64,000 nt of DNA from Verrucomicrobiota bacterium (GTDB taxonomy: Bacteria > Verrucomicrobiota > Verrucomicrobiia > CAIQCK01), in assembly GCA_016222825.1 (NCBI GenBank), contig JACRQF010000008.1:1-64000 (forward strand). The letters are read 5' to 3'. A program made the translations under genes and the position numbers. The notes under the pieces were generated by a model. The model did not search any database and was not told where the DNA came from. It saw only the letters and a program-made list of their open reading frames with translations. Numbering within the stretch: position 1 is the first letter of the stretch; every line of letters begins with the position of its first letter. This document shows positions 33,917-42,018 of this stretch, piece after piece.

Positions 33917-34146
33917 ACCCGATTCTCCATTCCATCCAGCACCGGCGCGGGTTCCTGCGGAGCGGCGTGCGCTACGCGATCCTGGCGGCGCTCGCGGCGG
34001 TGGCCGGCGCGCTGACGGCACGACGCACAGCGACGCCGGAGCAGGCCAACTGCCCGAAGATCAAACTTTGCCGCGGTTGCGCGTCGTTGCCGACGTGCGT
34101 CCTGCCGCGGGCAGCCGGGGTGAGAGCGATGACGAAGCGTTCATGA
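33913..34146 (+). CDS. Small Tat/membrane-anchored cysteine protein of the redox operon
   Basis: 77 aa, starting with an ATGA overlap to the previous gene. MNPILHSIQHRRGFLRSGVR carries a twin-arginine, then AILAALAAVAGALTA is hydrophobic. The tail CPKIKLCRGCASLPTC has four cysteines (C-x5-C-x2-C-x5-C) that could bind a metal centre. It ends in an ATGA overlap with the ferredoxin gene. Unknown family. Confidence 0.55.
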   Translation: MNPILHSIQHRRGFLRSGVRYAILAALAAVAGALTARRTATPEQANCPKIKLCRGCASLPTCVLPRAAGVRAMTKRS

Positions 34147-34718
34147 GCGCGCCGATGGACAAACCTGAATCCTCGCGACGCCAGTTCTTTAACGGCACGG
34201 TGCGCGGTGCGTTCCTGTTCCTGCTTGGCGCGGCAACGACGCTGCTGTTTCGCCGCAGCCAGCCTAAACGGACGGTGTGGCAGATTGATCCCTACAAGTG
34301 CATCTGTTGCACCAATTGCGCCACGAAGTGCGTGATGCATCCGTCGGCGGTAAAGTGCGTGCAGGTCTATCCGATGTGCGGCTACTGCAAGCTCTGCACA
34401 GGCTATTTTGAGCCGGAACCGATCAGCCTCGACACCGGCGCGGAGAACCAGCTCTGCCCGACCGGCGCAATCAAGCGCCGCCAACTGGAAGACCCCTACT
34501 ACGAATACAACATTGACGAGCCGCTCTGCATCGGTTGCGCGAAGTGCGTGAAAGGCTGCGTCCTCTTCGGCAACGGCTCGTTCTTCCTGCAAGTGCGCCA
34601 CGACCGCTGCGTGAACTGCGACGAATGCGCCATCGCCATCGCGTGCCCCTCGCAGGCGTTCCAGCGCGTGCCGGCGGACAAGCCTTACCTGTTCAAGAAT
34701 CGGGAGCATCAGGCATGA
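34143..34718 (+). CDS. Tat-exported multi-cluster 4Fe-4S ferredoxin
   Basis: 191 aa. Leader SSRRQFFNGTVRGAFLFLLG places it outside the inner membrane, perhaps kept by the leader as anchor. Cysteine groups in order: CICCTNCATKC, CGYCKLC, CIGCAKCVKGC, CVNCDECAIAIAC, plus QLCPTG and MHP/CP motifs, enough for about four [4Fe-4S] clusters. Such proteins pass electrons between a quinol-linked membrane Fe-S protein and a periplasmic enzyme. Coupled by ATGA to genes on both sides. Confidence 0.82.
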   Translation: MSAPMDKPESSRRQFFNGTVRGAFLFLLGAATTLLFRRSQPKRTVWQIDPYKCICCTNCATKCVMHPSAVKCVQVYPMCGYCKLCTGYFEPEPISLDTGAENQLCPTGAIKRRQLEDPYYEYNIDEPLCIGCAKCVKGCVLFGNGSFFLQVRHDRCVNCDECAIAIACPSQAFQRVPADKPYLFKNREHQA

Positions 34719-36046
34719 GACGAATGCTTCGTGCCTGTCTTTACCTGACATTGTTGAGTCTGCCCTTGGTCGCCGCCTTCGGCGTCGAGCGGTTCCCGCC
34801 GCCGGAATTCGATGCCGGTTACAAGATGCCGGTGACGACCATGCCACCGGCGCGGGCGTTGTGGCTGAGCTATGTGGACGTGGCCGTGCTGGTGGCGGCG
34901 TTGGCGCTGGCGTCGTATTTGGTGCTGAAGAAACGCTCGCGCGACGGCGTGCTGGCGCTGTCGGTGTTCTCGCTGCTTTACTTCGGCTTTTACCAGCAAG
35001 GCTGCGTCTGTTCCATCGGCTCGGTGCAGGACGTGGCGCTCGCGCTCTTCAACAGCGGCTACGTCGTGCCGCTGACAACCGTGGCGTTCTTCCTGTTGCC
35101 GCTGCTGTTCACGCTTTTCTTCGGCCGGACGTTCTGTTCCGGCGTCTGCCCGATGGGCGCGATGCAGGACCTGGTGCTGCTGAAGCCGGTGAAAGTGCCG
35201 GCGTGGCTGGAACACGCGCTTGGCACGCTGCCGTTCGTCTATCTCGGCGCGGGCATCCTCTTCGCGGCGACGGGCAGCCTGTTCATCATCTGCGAATACG
35301 ACCCGTTCGTGGCGCTCTACCGGCGCACCGGCAGCTTCGGGATGCTTGCGCTTGGCGCGGCGTTCCTAATCGTCGGCATCTTCGTCGGGCGGCCGTATTG
35401 CCGGTTCCTCTGTCCCTATGGCGCGCTGCTGAGCCTGGTGTCGCGTTTTTCGAAATGGGGTGTGACGCTCTCGCCGACGGACTGCATCCACTGCCAGATT
35501 TGCGACACCGCCTGCCCCTATGGTGCCATCGCCGACCCGATGCTCAAGGACCCGCATCCCGACCCGCGTAAGCGCGCGCGCCGCCGGCTGGCGCTGCTGG
35601 CGTTGACGGCGCTGCTCGTCGTGCTGGGCGGCTGGCTCGGCGAACGGTTGAGCGTGCCGTTCTCAAACTCACACGCCACCGTCAGTCTCGCGGAGCAGAT
35701 CGCCGCCGAGGACGCCGGCAAGATCAAGGAGCCGACCGACGCGAGCAAAGCGTTCCGCCAGACGGGCCAGCCAGTGGAGGAGCTTTACGCCGAGGCGCAT
35801 CGGGTGCGCGGCAGGTTCGCTGTCGGCAGCGTGCTCTTCGGCGCGTTCGTCGGGCTGGTGTTTGGCCTGACGCTGATTTCGGTCTCCGAGCCGCACGAAC
35901 GGAACGTCTATGATCCAGACCCGGCGGACTGTGTCTCGTGCGGCCGGTGCTACGTCTATTGCCCGAAGGAAATCGTCCGGGTGAAGCGCATCCAGGGCAA
36001 GAACGTCATTCCGCTGACGCCGGTTCGCGGCGAGCAGAAAGGTTGA
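34715..36046 (+). CDS. NapH/NosR-like polyferredoxin membrane protein
   Basis: 443 aa, about six membrane segments. It has the paired membrane-edge motifs TFCSGVCPMGAMQDL and YCRFLCPYGALLSL found in NapH/NosR/CcoG-type proteins, then CIHCQICDTACPYGA and, at the C-terminus, CVSCGRCYVYCPKEIVRVKR for two more clusters. An early YQQGCVCSIGSVQD may bind a further centre. There is no FMN domain as in full NosR. Likely function: quinol oxidation and electron transfer to the ferredoxin encoded just upstream. Confidence 0.82.
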   Translation: MRRMLRACLYLTLLSLPLVAAFGVERFPPPEFDAGYKMPVTTMPPARALWLSYVDVAVLVAALALASYLVLKKRSRDGVLALSVFSLLYFGFYQQGCVCSIGSVQDVALALFNSGYVVPLTTVAFFLLPLLFTLFFGRTFCSGVCPMGAMQDLVLLKPVKVPAWLEHALGTLPFVYLGAGILFAATGSLFIICEYDPFVALYRRTGSFGMLALGAAFLIVGIFVGRPYCRFLCPYGALLSLVSRFSKWGVTLSPTDCIHCQICDTACPYGAIADPMLKDPHPDPRKRARRRLALLALTALLVVLGGWLGERLSVPFSNSHATVSLAEQIAAEDAGKIKEPTDASKAFRQTGQPVEELYAEAHRVRGRFAVGSVLFGAFVGLVFGLTLISVSEPHERNVYDPDPADCVSCGRCYVYCPKEIVRVKRIQGKNVIPLTPVRGEQKG

Positions 36047-36051
36047 ACCTC

Positions 36052-37827
36052 ATGCAGCCAGCCACCAAACCTTCCACGCCGCCCGCCGCCGGCCACTGGC
36101 CGCAGGCACAGGTCCGCACCGCCATCGTCTCAGGAGCGTTCTGCGTCGTCGTCGCCGTGCTGATGCTGGTCAACCTTATCCAGAGCCGCTCTTACGATCC
36201 GTTGGATTCGCCGGGACTGAAGCGACTCAAGACGTCGTTGGTGCAAGATCCCACCAACGAAGGGTTGATGAAACAGATTCGCGCGCTGGATCACCAACTG
36301 CGCCGGCACCATTCGCGTCGCGTGCTGCTGACCGAGCGCGGCGGCTGGTTGCTGATCGTCGGTGGCGCGGTGTTCCTGTTTGCCGTCCAGTCGGCCATCT
36401 ACCGCCGGAAGCTGCCGAAGACGCAGAAGGCCGAGCGCACGCACGAGACTGAAGACCACGCCGCCATGACGGCGCGCATGGCCGTGGGGATGATCGGCGT
36501 GATGCTCGGCGCCGGCGCGTGGGCGCTGGCCGCTGAAACCACGTCGCTCATCCCGGCGCAGACCGCCAAGGCCGCCGCGCCGGCGGAAGCGGTCGCCGAA
36601 GAGCCGGCACCAACCACGCCGTTCCCAACGCCGGAGGAACTCAAGCAAAACTGGCCGCGCTTCCGCGGGCCAAGCGGCTCCGGCATCTCCGCCTACGCAA
36701 ACGTCCCGACCACATGGAGCGCGAAGACCGGCGAGAACATCCTTTGGAAAGTGCCCGTGCCGATCATCGGCCCGAACTCGCCCGTGCTCTGGGGCAAACG
36801 CCTCTTCCTCGCCGGCGCCACGGAGAAGAAGCGTGAGGTCTATTGCTACGACACGACCAACGGTAAGCTGCTCTGGCAGAAACAAGTCGGCGACCTGCCC
36901 GGCACCGATCCCGAAGCGCCGTCAGTGATGGACGAGGGTGGATTCGCTCCCGCCACCGTGGCCACCGACGGCCGGCGCGTCTATGCGATCTACGCCAACG
37001 GCGACGTGGCCGCGTTCGACTACAAGGGCAACCGCGTCTGGGCGCGCAACCTCGGCAAGTTCGACGACAGCTATGGCCATTCCTCGTCGTTGGAAACCTG
37101 GCGCGACAGGCTGCTCATCCAGATTGACCAGGGCACCGGCAAGGACGGCAAGTCGAAGATCCTCGCACTCGAAACCGCCACCGGCAACACCGCGTGGGAA
37201 TCCGCGCCGCGGCCCGTGCCCGGCTCGTGGTCGTCGCCGATTCTCATCAACACCGGCAAACGCGAGTTGTTCATCGTCGCCGCCAAGCCGTGGGTCATGG
37301 CCTACGACCCCGCCACCGGCAAGGAAGTCTGGCGCGCCGAGGCGCTCTCTGGCGAAGTCACGCCCTCGCCGGTCTTCGGCGCGGGCCTCGTCTTCACCGC
37401 CATCGAGGGCGAGAAGCTCGCCGCCATCAAACCCGACGGCGAAGGCGACGTGACAAAAACCCACGTCGCCTGGAGCGCCGAGGATGGCCTGCCGGACGTC
37501 TCCAGTCCGCTCTGCGACGGCCAGCGCGTTTACCTCGCCACCTCCACCGGCGAGATCACTTGCTACGACGCGGCGAAGGGCAAGAAACTCTGGAACAAGG
37601 AACTCGACAATATCAGCTTCAAATCCTCGCCTGCCCTCGCCGGCGACAAGATCTACATCTTCTGCGACAAAGGCACCTGCATTGTCCTGCAAGCCGGCGA
37701 CACCTACAAGGAAGTGGCCAAAGCCGACCTCGGCGAGGAAGTGCTCTCCTCGCCGGCATTCGCCGACGGCCGCATCTACGTTCGCGGCAAGAAGTCGCTC
37801 TTTTGCATCGGCAGCAAGGCGAAGTAG
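36052..37827 (+). CDS. Membrane-anchored PQQ-type (BamB-like) beta-propeller
   Basis: 591 aa starting MQPATKPSTPPAAGHWPQ. Two membrane helices (VRTAIVSGAFCVVVAVLMLV; GGWLLIVGGAVFLFAV) bracket a coiled hairpin (EGLMKQIRALDHQLRRHHSR), and a third (MAVGMIGVMLGAGAWALAA) precedes the propeller. The propeller has the entry NWPRFRGPSGSGISAY and repeated PQQ-like blades (YCYDTTNGKLLWQKQVGD; VMAYDPATGKEVWRAEAL; ITCYDAAKGKKLWNKELDN). Whether PQQ is bound is unknown. It closes the redox operon, 5 bp after the NapH-like gene. Confidence 0.78.
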   Translation: MQPATKPSTPPAAGHWPQAQVRTAIVSGAFCVVVAVLMLVNLIQSRSYDPLDSPGLKRLKTSLVQDPTNEGLMKQIRALDHQLRRHHSRRVLLTERGGWLLIVGGAVFLFAVQSAIYRRKLPKTQKAERTHETEDHAAMTARMAVGMIGVMLGAGAWALAAETTSLIPAQTAKAAAPAEAVAEEPAPTTPFPTPEELKQNWPRFRGPSGSGISAYANVPTTWSAKTGENILWKVPVPIIGPNSPVLWGKRLFLAGATEKKREVYCYDTTNGKLLWQKQVGDLPGTDPEAPSVMDEGGFAPATVATDGRRVYAIYANGDVAAFDYKGNRVWARNLGKFDDSYGHSSSLETWRDRLLIQIDQGTGKDGKSKILALETATGNTAWESAPRPVPGSWSSPILINTGKRELFIVAAKPWVMAYDPATGKEVWRAEALSGEVTPSPVFGAGLVFTAIEGEKLAAIKPDGEGDVTKTHVAWSAEDGLPDVSSPLCDGQRVYLATSTGEITCYDAAKGKKLWNKELDNISFKSSPALAGDKIYIFCDKGTCIVLQAGDTYKEVAKADLGEEVLSSPAFADGRIYVRGKKSLFCIGSKAK

Positions 37828-37880
37828 AATCGCGCGGCCGTTGCTCCGCCAACGCTTGGTTCTCGACCCGAGCCGTTGCC

Positions 37881-38936
37881 TTACTTCGCCTTGACCTCGG
37901 TCCAGTAGCGATCACGAAGTTGCAGGCTTTCGCCGAGGTCGCCCAAGAAATCGCACCGCTTCAACGTCGCCTCGTCCGGGTAGCGCGCCGGATCAGCGAG
38001 CAACGCCGGTTTGATGAACGGCCGCGCCGCGTCGTTCGCGCAGGCGTAACTCATTGCGTTGACCACCGCCGCGATGTTCTTCCCCTCCAGCATGTAGTTG
38101 ATGAAAGCATGCGCCGCCTCGACGTGCCGCGCGCTCTTGGGGATGCACAGGTTGTCCACCCACACCGTGCAGCCTTCCTTCGGAATCACGTAGGCGAGGT
38201 TCTTCTCCTCATCGCACGCCTTGGCCAGTTCGCCGTTGTAGCCGTGCGCGATCCACACGTCGCCGCTGCGCAGGATGCCGGCGAAGTCTGACGAGTTGTA
38301 GGTCTTCACCAGCGGCTTTTGCTTGATGAGCAGGTCGCGCGCAGCGGCCAGCTCGGTGGCATTCGTCGAGTTCGCCGAGTGGCCGAGCACCCGCAACGCA
38401 ACACTGAAACATTCCCGCATGTCGTCGAGCATCAACACGCGCCCCTTCCTCCGCTCATCGAACACCGCCGCCCAACTGTCCGGCGCCGCGCCCACCTTCG
38501 CTTTGTTGTAGGCGAACCCGGTCGTGCCCCACAGATACGGCACACTGTGGAAGTTGCCCTTGTCGAACGGCAGGTCGCGGAACCTCGGCGTGATGTTGGA
38601 GAGGTTCGTCAGCTTTGCGTGGTCGAGCGGCGTCAGCAAGCCCTGCTTCGCCAGGATGCGCACCATGTAATCCGTCGGCACCACGATGTCATAATCGCTC
38701 GCGCCCGACGCCAGCTTCTCCAGCACCGCCTCGTTCGAGTCGTAAACGTCGAACCTGACCTTGATGCCCGTCTGCGCCGTGAACTGGCTCAGCAGCTCCT
38801 GCGTGATGTAGTTGGTCCAGATATAGACGTTGAGCCGTTTCCCATCGTCCCCGCCGCCGCAGCCGAGCAACAACGCCAGCACAATCGCCGGCAGCCCGAT
38901 ACGCAATACGCAGTCCGCAACACGCACTCGCTTCAT
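37881..38936 (-). CDS. potD: Spermidine/putrescine-binding lipoprotein PotD
   Basis: 351 aa lipoprotein (VLALLLGCGGG lipobox). LNVYIWTNYITQELLSQFTA, YDIVVPTDYMVRILAKQGLL, VPYLWGTTGFAYNK and ending TLKRCDFLGDLGESLQLRDR are typical PotD/PotF features. It delivers polyamine to PotABC in the inner membrane. The leader MKRVRVADCVLRIGL is written by a TGCGTATTGCGTAT-type micro-repeat (about 38899-38930). Its ATG overlaps the potC stop. Confidence 0.92.
   Translation of the reverse strand: MKRVRVADCVLRIGLPAIVLALLLGCGGGDDGKRLNVYIWTNYITQELLSQFTAQTGIKVRFDVYDSNEAVLEKLASGASDYDIVVPTDYMVRILAKQGLLTPLDHAKLTNLSNITPRFRDLPFDKGNFHSVPYLWGTTGFAYNKAKVGAAPDSWAAVFDERRKGRVLMLDDMRECFSVALRVLGHSANSTNATELAAARDLLIKQKPLVKTYNSSDFAGILRSGDVWIAHGYNGELAKACDEEKNLAYVIPKEGCTVWVDNLCIPKSARHVEAAHAFINYMLEGKNIAAVVNAMSYACANDAARPFIKPALLADPARYPDEATLKRCDFLGDLGESLQLRDRYWTEVKAK
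38899..38930. repeat. TACGCAATACGCA micro-repeat at the start of potD
   Basis: ATACGCAATACGCAGTCCGC and the following AACACGCACTCG form a degenerate tandem. A relative (GTGTATTGCGTATTGCGTGT) lies in frame in the luxC-like gene at 42524-42552. Here it encodes RVRVADCVLRI, the n-region of the PotD signal. Confidence 0.55.
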
Positions 38937-39742
38937 CGCCTTGCAGTTTCTAACCGCTGCGCCGCCGCAATCAAGCCAATCGTCACCACCAGCAGCAGCG
39001 TGCTCACCGCGTTGATCTCCGGCGTCACGCCCGTTTTCACCATCGAGTAGATCTGCAACGGCAGCGTCGTCGCGCCTGGCCCCGCCACGAACGAAGTGAT
39101 GATGTAATCGTCAATCGAAAGCGTGAACACCAGCAGCGCGCCCGACATCACACCCGGTGCGATCAACGGCAGCGTCACCCACCAGAACGTCTGCCAGCGG
39201 TTTGCGCCGAGGTCCATCGCCGCCTCTTCCAGCGATCGGTCAAACCCCGCCAGCCGCGCCCGCACCACCAGCGCCACGTAGCTGATGCTGAACGCGACGT
39301 GCGCCAGGATTACCGTTGTCAGGCTCAGCCGCATTGCGATGAACCCAAACAAGCTCACCAGCGCCGCGCCGACCACGATCTCCGGCACAATGACCGGCAG
39401 ATAGAGCAGCGATATCGTCACCCGCTTGCCGCGGAACCCGTGCCGCGCCAGCGCCAGCCCTGCCATTGTCCCGATGACCGTCGCCACCACCGTCGCCATT
39501 ACGCCGACGAGCAAGCTGTTTACCACCGCGTGGCCGATCAGTTCGTCGCGGAACAACACGCGATACCAGTCGAACGTGAAGTGTTTCCAAACCGCCGTCT
39601 GCCGCTCGGCGTTGAACGAGAAGACGACGAGCACCACGATTGGCGCGTAGAGAAACGCATAAACGAGCCACGACACCGCCCGGAGAACCGGCGCGCTTTC
39701 GCCGGCTCTTGCCCCTAGCCCCTTGCCTCTTGCCCCTTTCAC
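38933..39742 (-). CDS. potC: Polyamine ABC transporter permease PotC
   Basis: 269 aa from a GTG at 39742 whose G-T-G-A overlaps the potB stop. After a 20-residue extension (KGARGKGLGARAGESAPV) come six membrane segments and the permease EAA loop LEEAAMDLGANRWQTFWWVT. The extension is not typical of PotC and is written by a GGGGCAAGAGGC simple repeat (39704-39742). Works with PotA, B and D in polyamine uptake. Confidence 0.9.
   Translation of the reverse strand: MKGARGKGLGARAGESAPVLRAVSWLVYAFLYAPIVVLVVFSFNAERQTAVWKHFTFDWYRVLFRDELIGHAVVNSLLVGVMATVVATVIGTMAGLALARHGFRGKRVTISLLYLPVIVPEIVVGAALVSLFGFIAMRLSLTTVILAHVAFSISYVALVVRARLAGFDRSLEEAAMDLGANRWQTFWWVTLPLIAPGVMSGALLVFTLSIDDYIITSFVAGPGATTLPLQIYSMVKTGVTPEINAVSTLLLVVTIGLIAAAQRLETARR
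39704..39742. repeat. GGGGCAAGAGGC simple repeat at the start of potC
   Basis: On the minus strand: GGGGCAAGAGGCAAGGGGCT then AGGGGCAAGAGCC. It supplies the start codon region and the first 13 residues of PotC, so the gene junction potB/potC was remodelled by repeat DNA. Confidence 0.5.
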
Positions 39743-40611
39743 AGCACCACCTCCTCGCCTCGCCGCCGTGCCCACGCCGCATACGCCCACAGCAACGCCA
39801 GCACAAACACCGTCAGCGTCATCGCCACCGCGCTGCCGAACGGCTTGTTCAGCGCCGGGCCAAACTGGTTCTGGATGAGATTGCCGACCAGCATGCCCTT
39901 CGCGCCACCGAGCAAATCCGGCGTGATGAATGTGCCGAGGCTGGGAATGAAAACCAGCACGATGCCCGCCACAGTTCCCGGCATCGCCAGCGGCGCCGTT
40001 ACCCGCCAGAACGCCGCCGCCGCGCTCGCGCCGAGGTCACGCGCCGCTTCCAGCAGCGAGCGGTCCAGTTTCTCCAGCGACGCGTAAATCGGCAGCACCA
40101 TGAACGGCACCTCGGCATACACCTGTCCGATCATCACCGCCAGCGGCGTGTAGAGCAGCGGCAGCGGTTCGTGGGTGACGCCGAGCGACATCAACAGCGA
40201 ATTGATCACGCCCTGGTCGCGCAGGATGAACATCCACGCATAAGTTCGCACCAGAAAGCTCGTCCAGAAGGGAATCACGACCAGCGCCAGCAGCAGGTTC
40301 TTCCGCTCAGGCCGTGCCTTCAGCGCGATGTAGTAGGCCACCGGATAGCTCACCAGCAGGCAGATTACCGTCGTCGCAACCGCGATCCACACCGAGCGCG
40401 CATAGATAATGGCATAGCCAGACTCGAAGCTGCGGACGTAATTCGCCAGCGTCGGTCCCGGCTCAATCCCGCCATAAAGCCCACGATGCTGGAAGCTCAG
40501 CCAGAGCATGATCACCAACGGCACAAGGAATAGCAGCCCCAGCACGAGCCACGTCGGTGACATGAGAAGAAGCGCGGAACGCGGGATGCAGCGTGTAGCT
40601 TGCGACTTCAT
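39739..40611 (-). CDS. potB: Polyamine ABC transporter permease PotB
   Basis: 290 aa from ATG 40611, which overlaps the potA stop. Six membrane segments; EAA loop LLEAARDLGASAAAAFWRVT; typical LVVIPFWTSFLVRTYAWMFI and VFIPSLGTFITPDLLGGAKG. Partner of PotC in the translocation pore. Confidence 0.92.
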   Translation of the reverse strand: MKSQATRCIPRSALLLMSPTWLVLGLLFLVPLVIMLWLSFQHRGLYGGIEPGPTLANYVRSFESGYAIIYARSVWIAVATTVICLLVSYPVAYYIALKARPERKNLLLALVVIPFWTSFLVRTYAWMFILRDQGVINSLLMSLGVTHEPLPLLYTPLAVMIGQVYAEVPFMVLPIYASLEKLDRSLLEAARDLGASAAAAFWRVTAPLAMPGTVAGIVLVFIPSLGTFITPDLLGGAKGMLVGNLIQNQFGPALNKPFGSAVAMTLTVFVLALLWAYAAWARRRGEEVVL

Positions 40612-41579
40612 TGCAGTGGCACTTCGTGTCGTTTCTCCCACTTCACCCACACACGGTCGCCGGGCTTCAACCGCGACACCGCGTCGGGCACGCCGTCGTT
40701 CTGCTCGACAACCGTGAGCAGTTTCCCGTCCACCGTGCGCACCAGCCAGCGCGTCGTCTCGCCCTGATACACCCTGCTCTCAACATTCCCCTCGACCGCG
40801 TCCTCGGTGGCCGTTACCCGCAGCCGCATCTTCTCCGGCCGCACCACGAAACCGTCGAAGAAATTCACCGCGCCCATGAAGTCCGCCACGAACTTCGTCC
40901 GCGGCCGCTCGAAAACCTCCTCCGTCGCGCCAACCTGCTCGACCTTGCCGAGATTCATCACCGCCACCCGGTCGGCCAGCGTCAACGCCTCCTCCTGGTC
41001 GTGCGTGACGAAAATGAACGTGATGCCCACGCGCCGCTGGAGCGCCTTAAGCTCCACCTGCATCTCCTTGCGCAGCTTCACGTCCAGTGCCGCGAGCGGC
41101 TCGTCGAGCAGCAGCACCTTCGGATGCAGAATCAACGCCCGCGCCAGCGCCACACGCTGCTTCTGGCCGCCGCTGAGTTGGTCCGGCTTGCGAGCGCCGA
41201 GGCCCTCCATTCGGACCGACTTCAACGTCTCCTCGATTCTGGATTCTGGATTCTGGATCTTGGATTGATAACGAAGGCCGAACGCAACGTTGTCGGCGAC
41301 TGTGAGGTGAGGAAACAGCGCGTAGTGCTGGAAGACGGTGTTCACGGGCCGTTCGTTTGCCGGCACACCCGCCACATCCGTGCCATCGAGCACCACGCGG
41401 CCCGTATCCGGCTGTTCAAAGCCAGCGATGAGCCGCAGCAACGTTGTCTTGCCGCAGCCGCTCGGTCCCAACAGCGCGAAAAACTCGCCGCGCGCGATCT
41501 CCAGCGTGACACCGTTGACCGCAGCGGTCGCGCCGAAATGCTTTTCCACCTGCTCCAGCCGCAAGATGACGTCGCTCAT
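40608..41579 (-). CDS. potA: Polyamine ABC transporter ATPase PotA
   Basis: 323 aa from ATG 41579 (MSDVILRLEQVEKHFG). Walker A GPSGCGKTT, Q-loop VFQHYALFPHLTV, signature LSGGQKQRVALARAL, Walker B VLLLDEPLAALD, H-loop FVTHDQEEAL, then a TOBE-like C-domain. In the helical domain an unusual insert [10 protein letters not shown] follows FGLRYQ, encoded by a GATTCTGGATTCTGG micro-repeat; the same peptide appears in two other unrelated proteins of the window. The fold should tolerate it, since it sits in a variable loop. First gene of potABCD. Confidence 0.93.
   Translation of the reverse strand: MSDVILRLEQVEKHFGATAAVNGVTLEIARGEFFALLGPSGCGKTTLLRLIAGFEQPDTGRVVLDGTDVAGVPANERPVNTVFQHYALFPHLTVADNVAFGLRYQSKIQNPESRIEETLKSVRMEGLGARKPDQLSGGQKQRVALARALILHPKVLLLDEPLAALDVKLRKEMQVELKALQRRVGITFIFVTHDQEEALTLADRVAVMNLGKVEQVGATEEVFERPRTKFVADFMGAVNFFDGFVVRPEKMRLRVTATEDAVEGNVESRVYQGETTRWLVRTVDGKLLTVVEQNDGVPDAVSRLKPGDRVWVKWEKRHEVPLQ
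41235..41267. repeat. GATTCTGGATTCTGG micro-repeat inside potA
   Basis: Three to four tandem units of ATTCTGG/ATCTTGG within the coding sequence. Minus-strand translation gives [10 protein letters not shown]. Same family and same reading phase as 42161-42193 and 48585-48618. Confidence 0.85.
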
Positions 41580-41585
41580 GTCGTA

Positions 41586-41659
41586 GGCCAGACACTCCTG
41601 TCTGGCCGGCATAATCTCAAACCGAGTTGGACAAGGCCAGACAAGAGTGTCTGGCTTAC
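41586..41659. repeat. Paired GGCCAGACA palindromes between queD and potA
   Basis: GGCCAGACACTCCTGTCTGGCC (two arms of 9 nt) at about 41586-41607 and GGCCAGACAAGAGTGTCTGGC at about 41635-41655 are each palindromic and are also reverse complements of one another with about two mismatches. The right element supplies the TAA stop of queD. A relative (GCAGACGAGAGTGTCTGC) is in frame in the SNF2 gene at 44891-44908. Confidence 0.75.
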
Positions 41660-42018
41660 CTGCCGCGATATACACAACGCGCCGTGCAGGTTTCCTGCAC
41701 GACGATGGCGCTTAACTTCGGCAGCGCCGGCTTCAGTTGTCGCCAGATCCACCGCGCCAAGACCTCGCTCGTCGGGTTTTCCAGACCGGGCACCTCGTTC
41801 AGATAATAATGGTCAAGCTGCTCATACACAGGCCGGAACGCATGGCTGATCTCGCCGTAGTCCACCAGCCAGCCGCGCTTCTCGTCCACCTTGCCGGCGA
41901 CGTGGACCTCGATCCTGAAACTGTGCCCGTGCAGCCGGGCGCACTTGTGGCCCTTCGGCGCTTTCGGCAGCGCGTGCGCCGCTTCGAACGTGAAATCCTT
42001 GATGAGTTCAACTTTCAT
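41656..42018 (-). CDS. queD: 6-carboxytetrahydropterin synthase QueD
   Basis: 120 aa, usual length. [22 protein letters not shown] holds the zinc-binding histidines and the active-site cysteine region; [27 protein letters not shown] and [13 protein letters not shown] are the family's further signatures. It makes 6-carboxytetrahydropterin in queuosine/7-deazaguanine synthesis; QueE, the next step, is encoded at 48965-49666. The start overlaps the LuxC-like gene by 11 nt; the stop lies in a repeat. Confidence 0.93.
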   Translation of the reverse strand: MKVELIKDFTFEAAHALPKAPKGHKCARLHGHSFRIEVHVAGKVDEKRGWLVDYGEISHAFRPVYEQLDHYYLNEVPGLENPTSEVLARWIWRQLKPALPKLSAIVVQETCTARCVYRGR

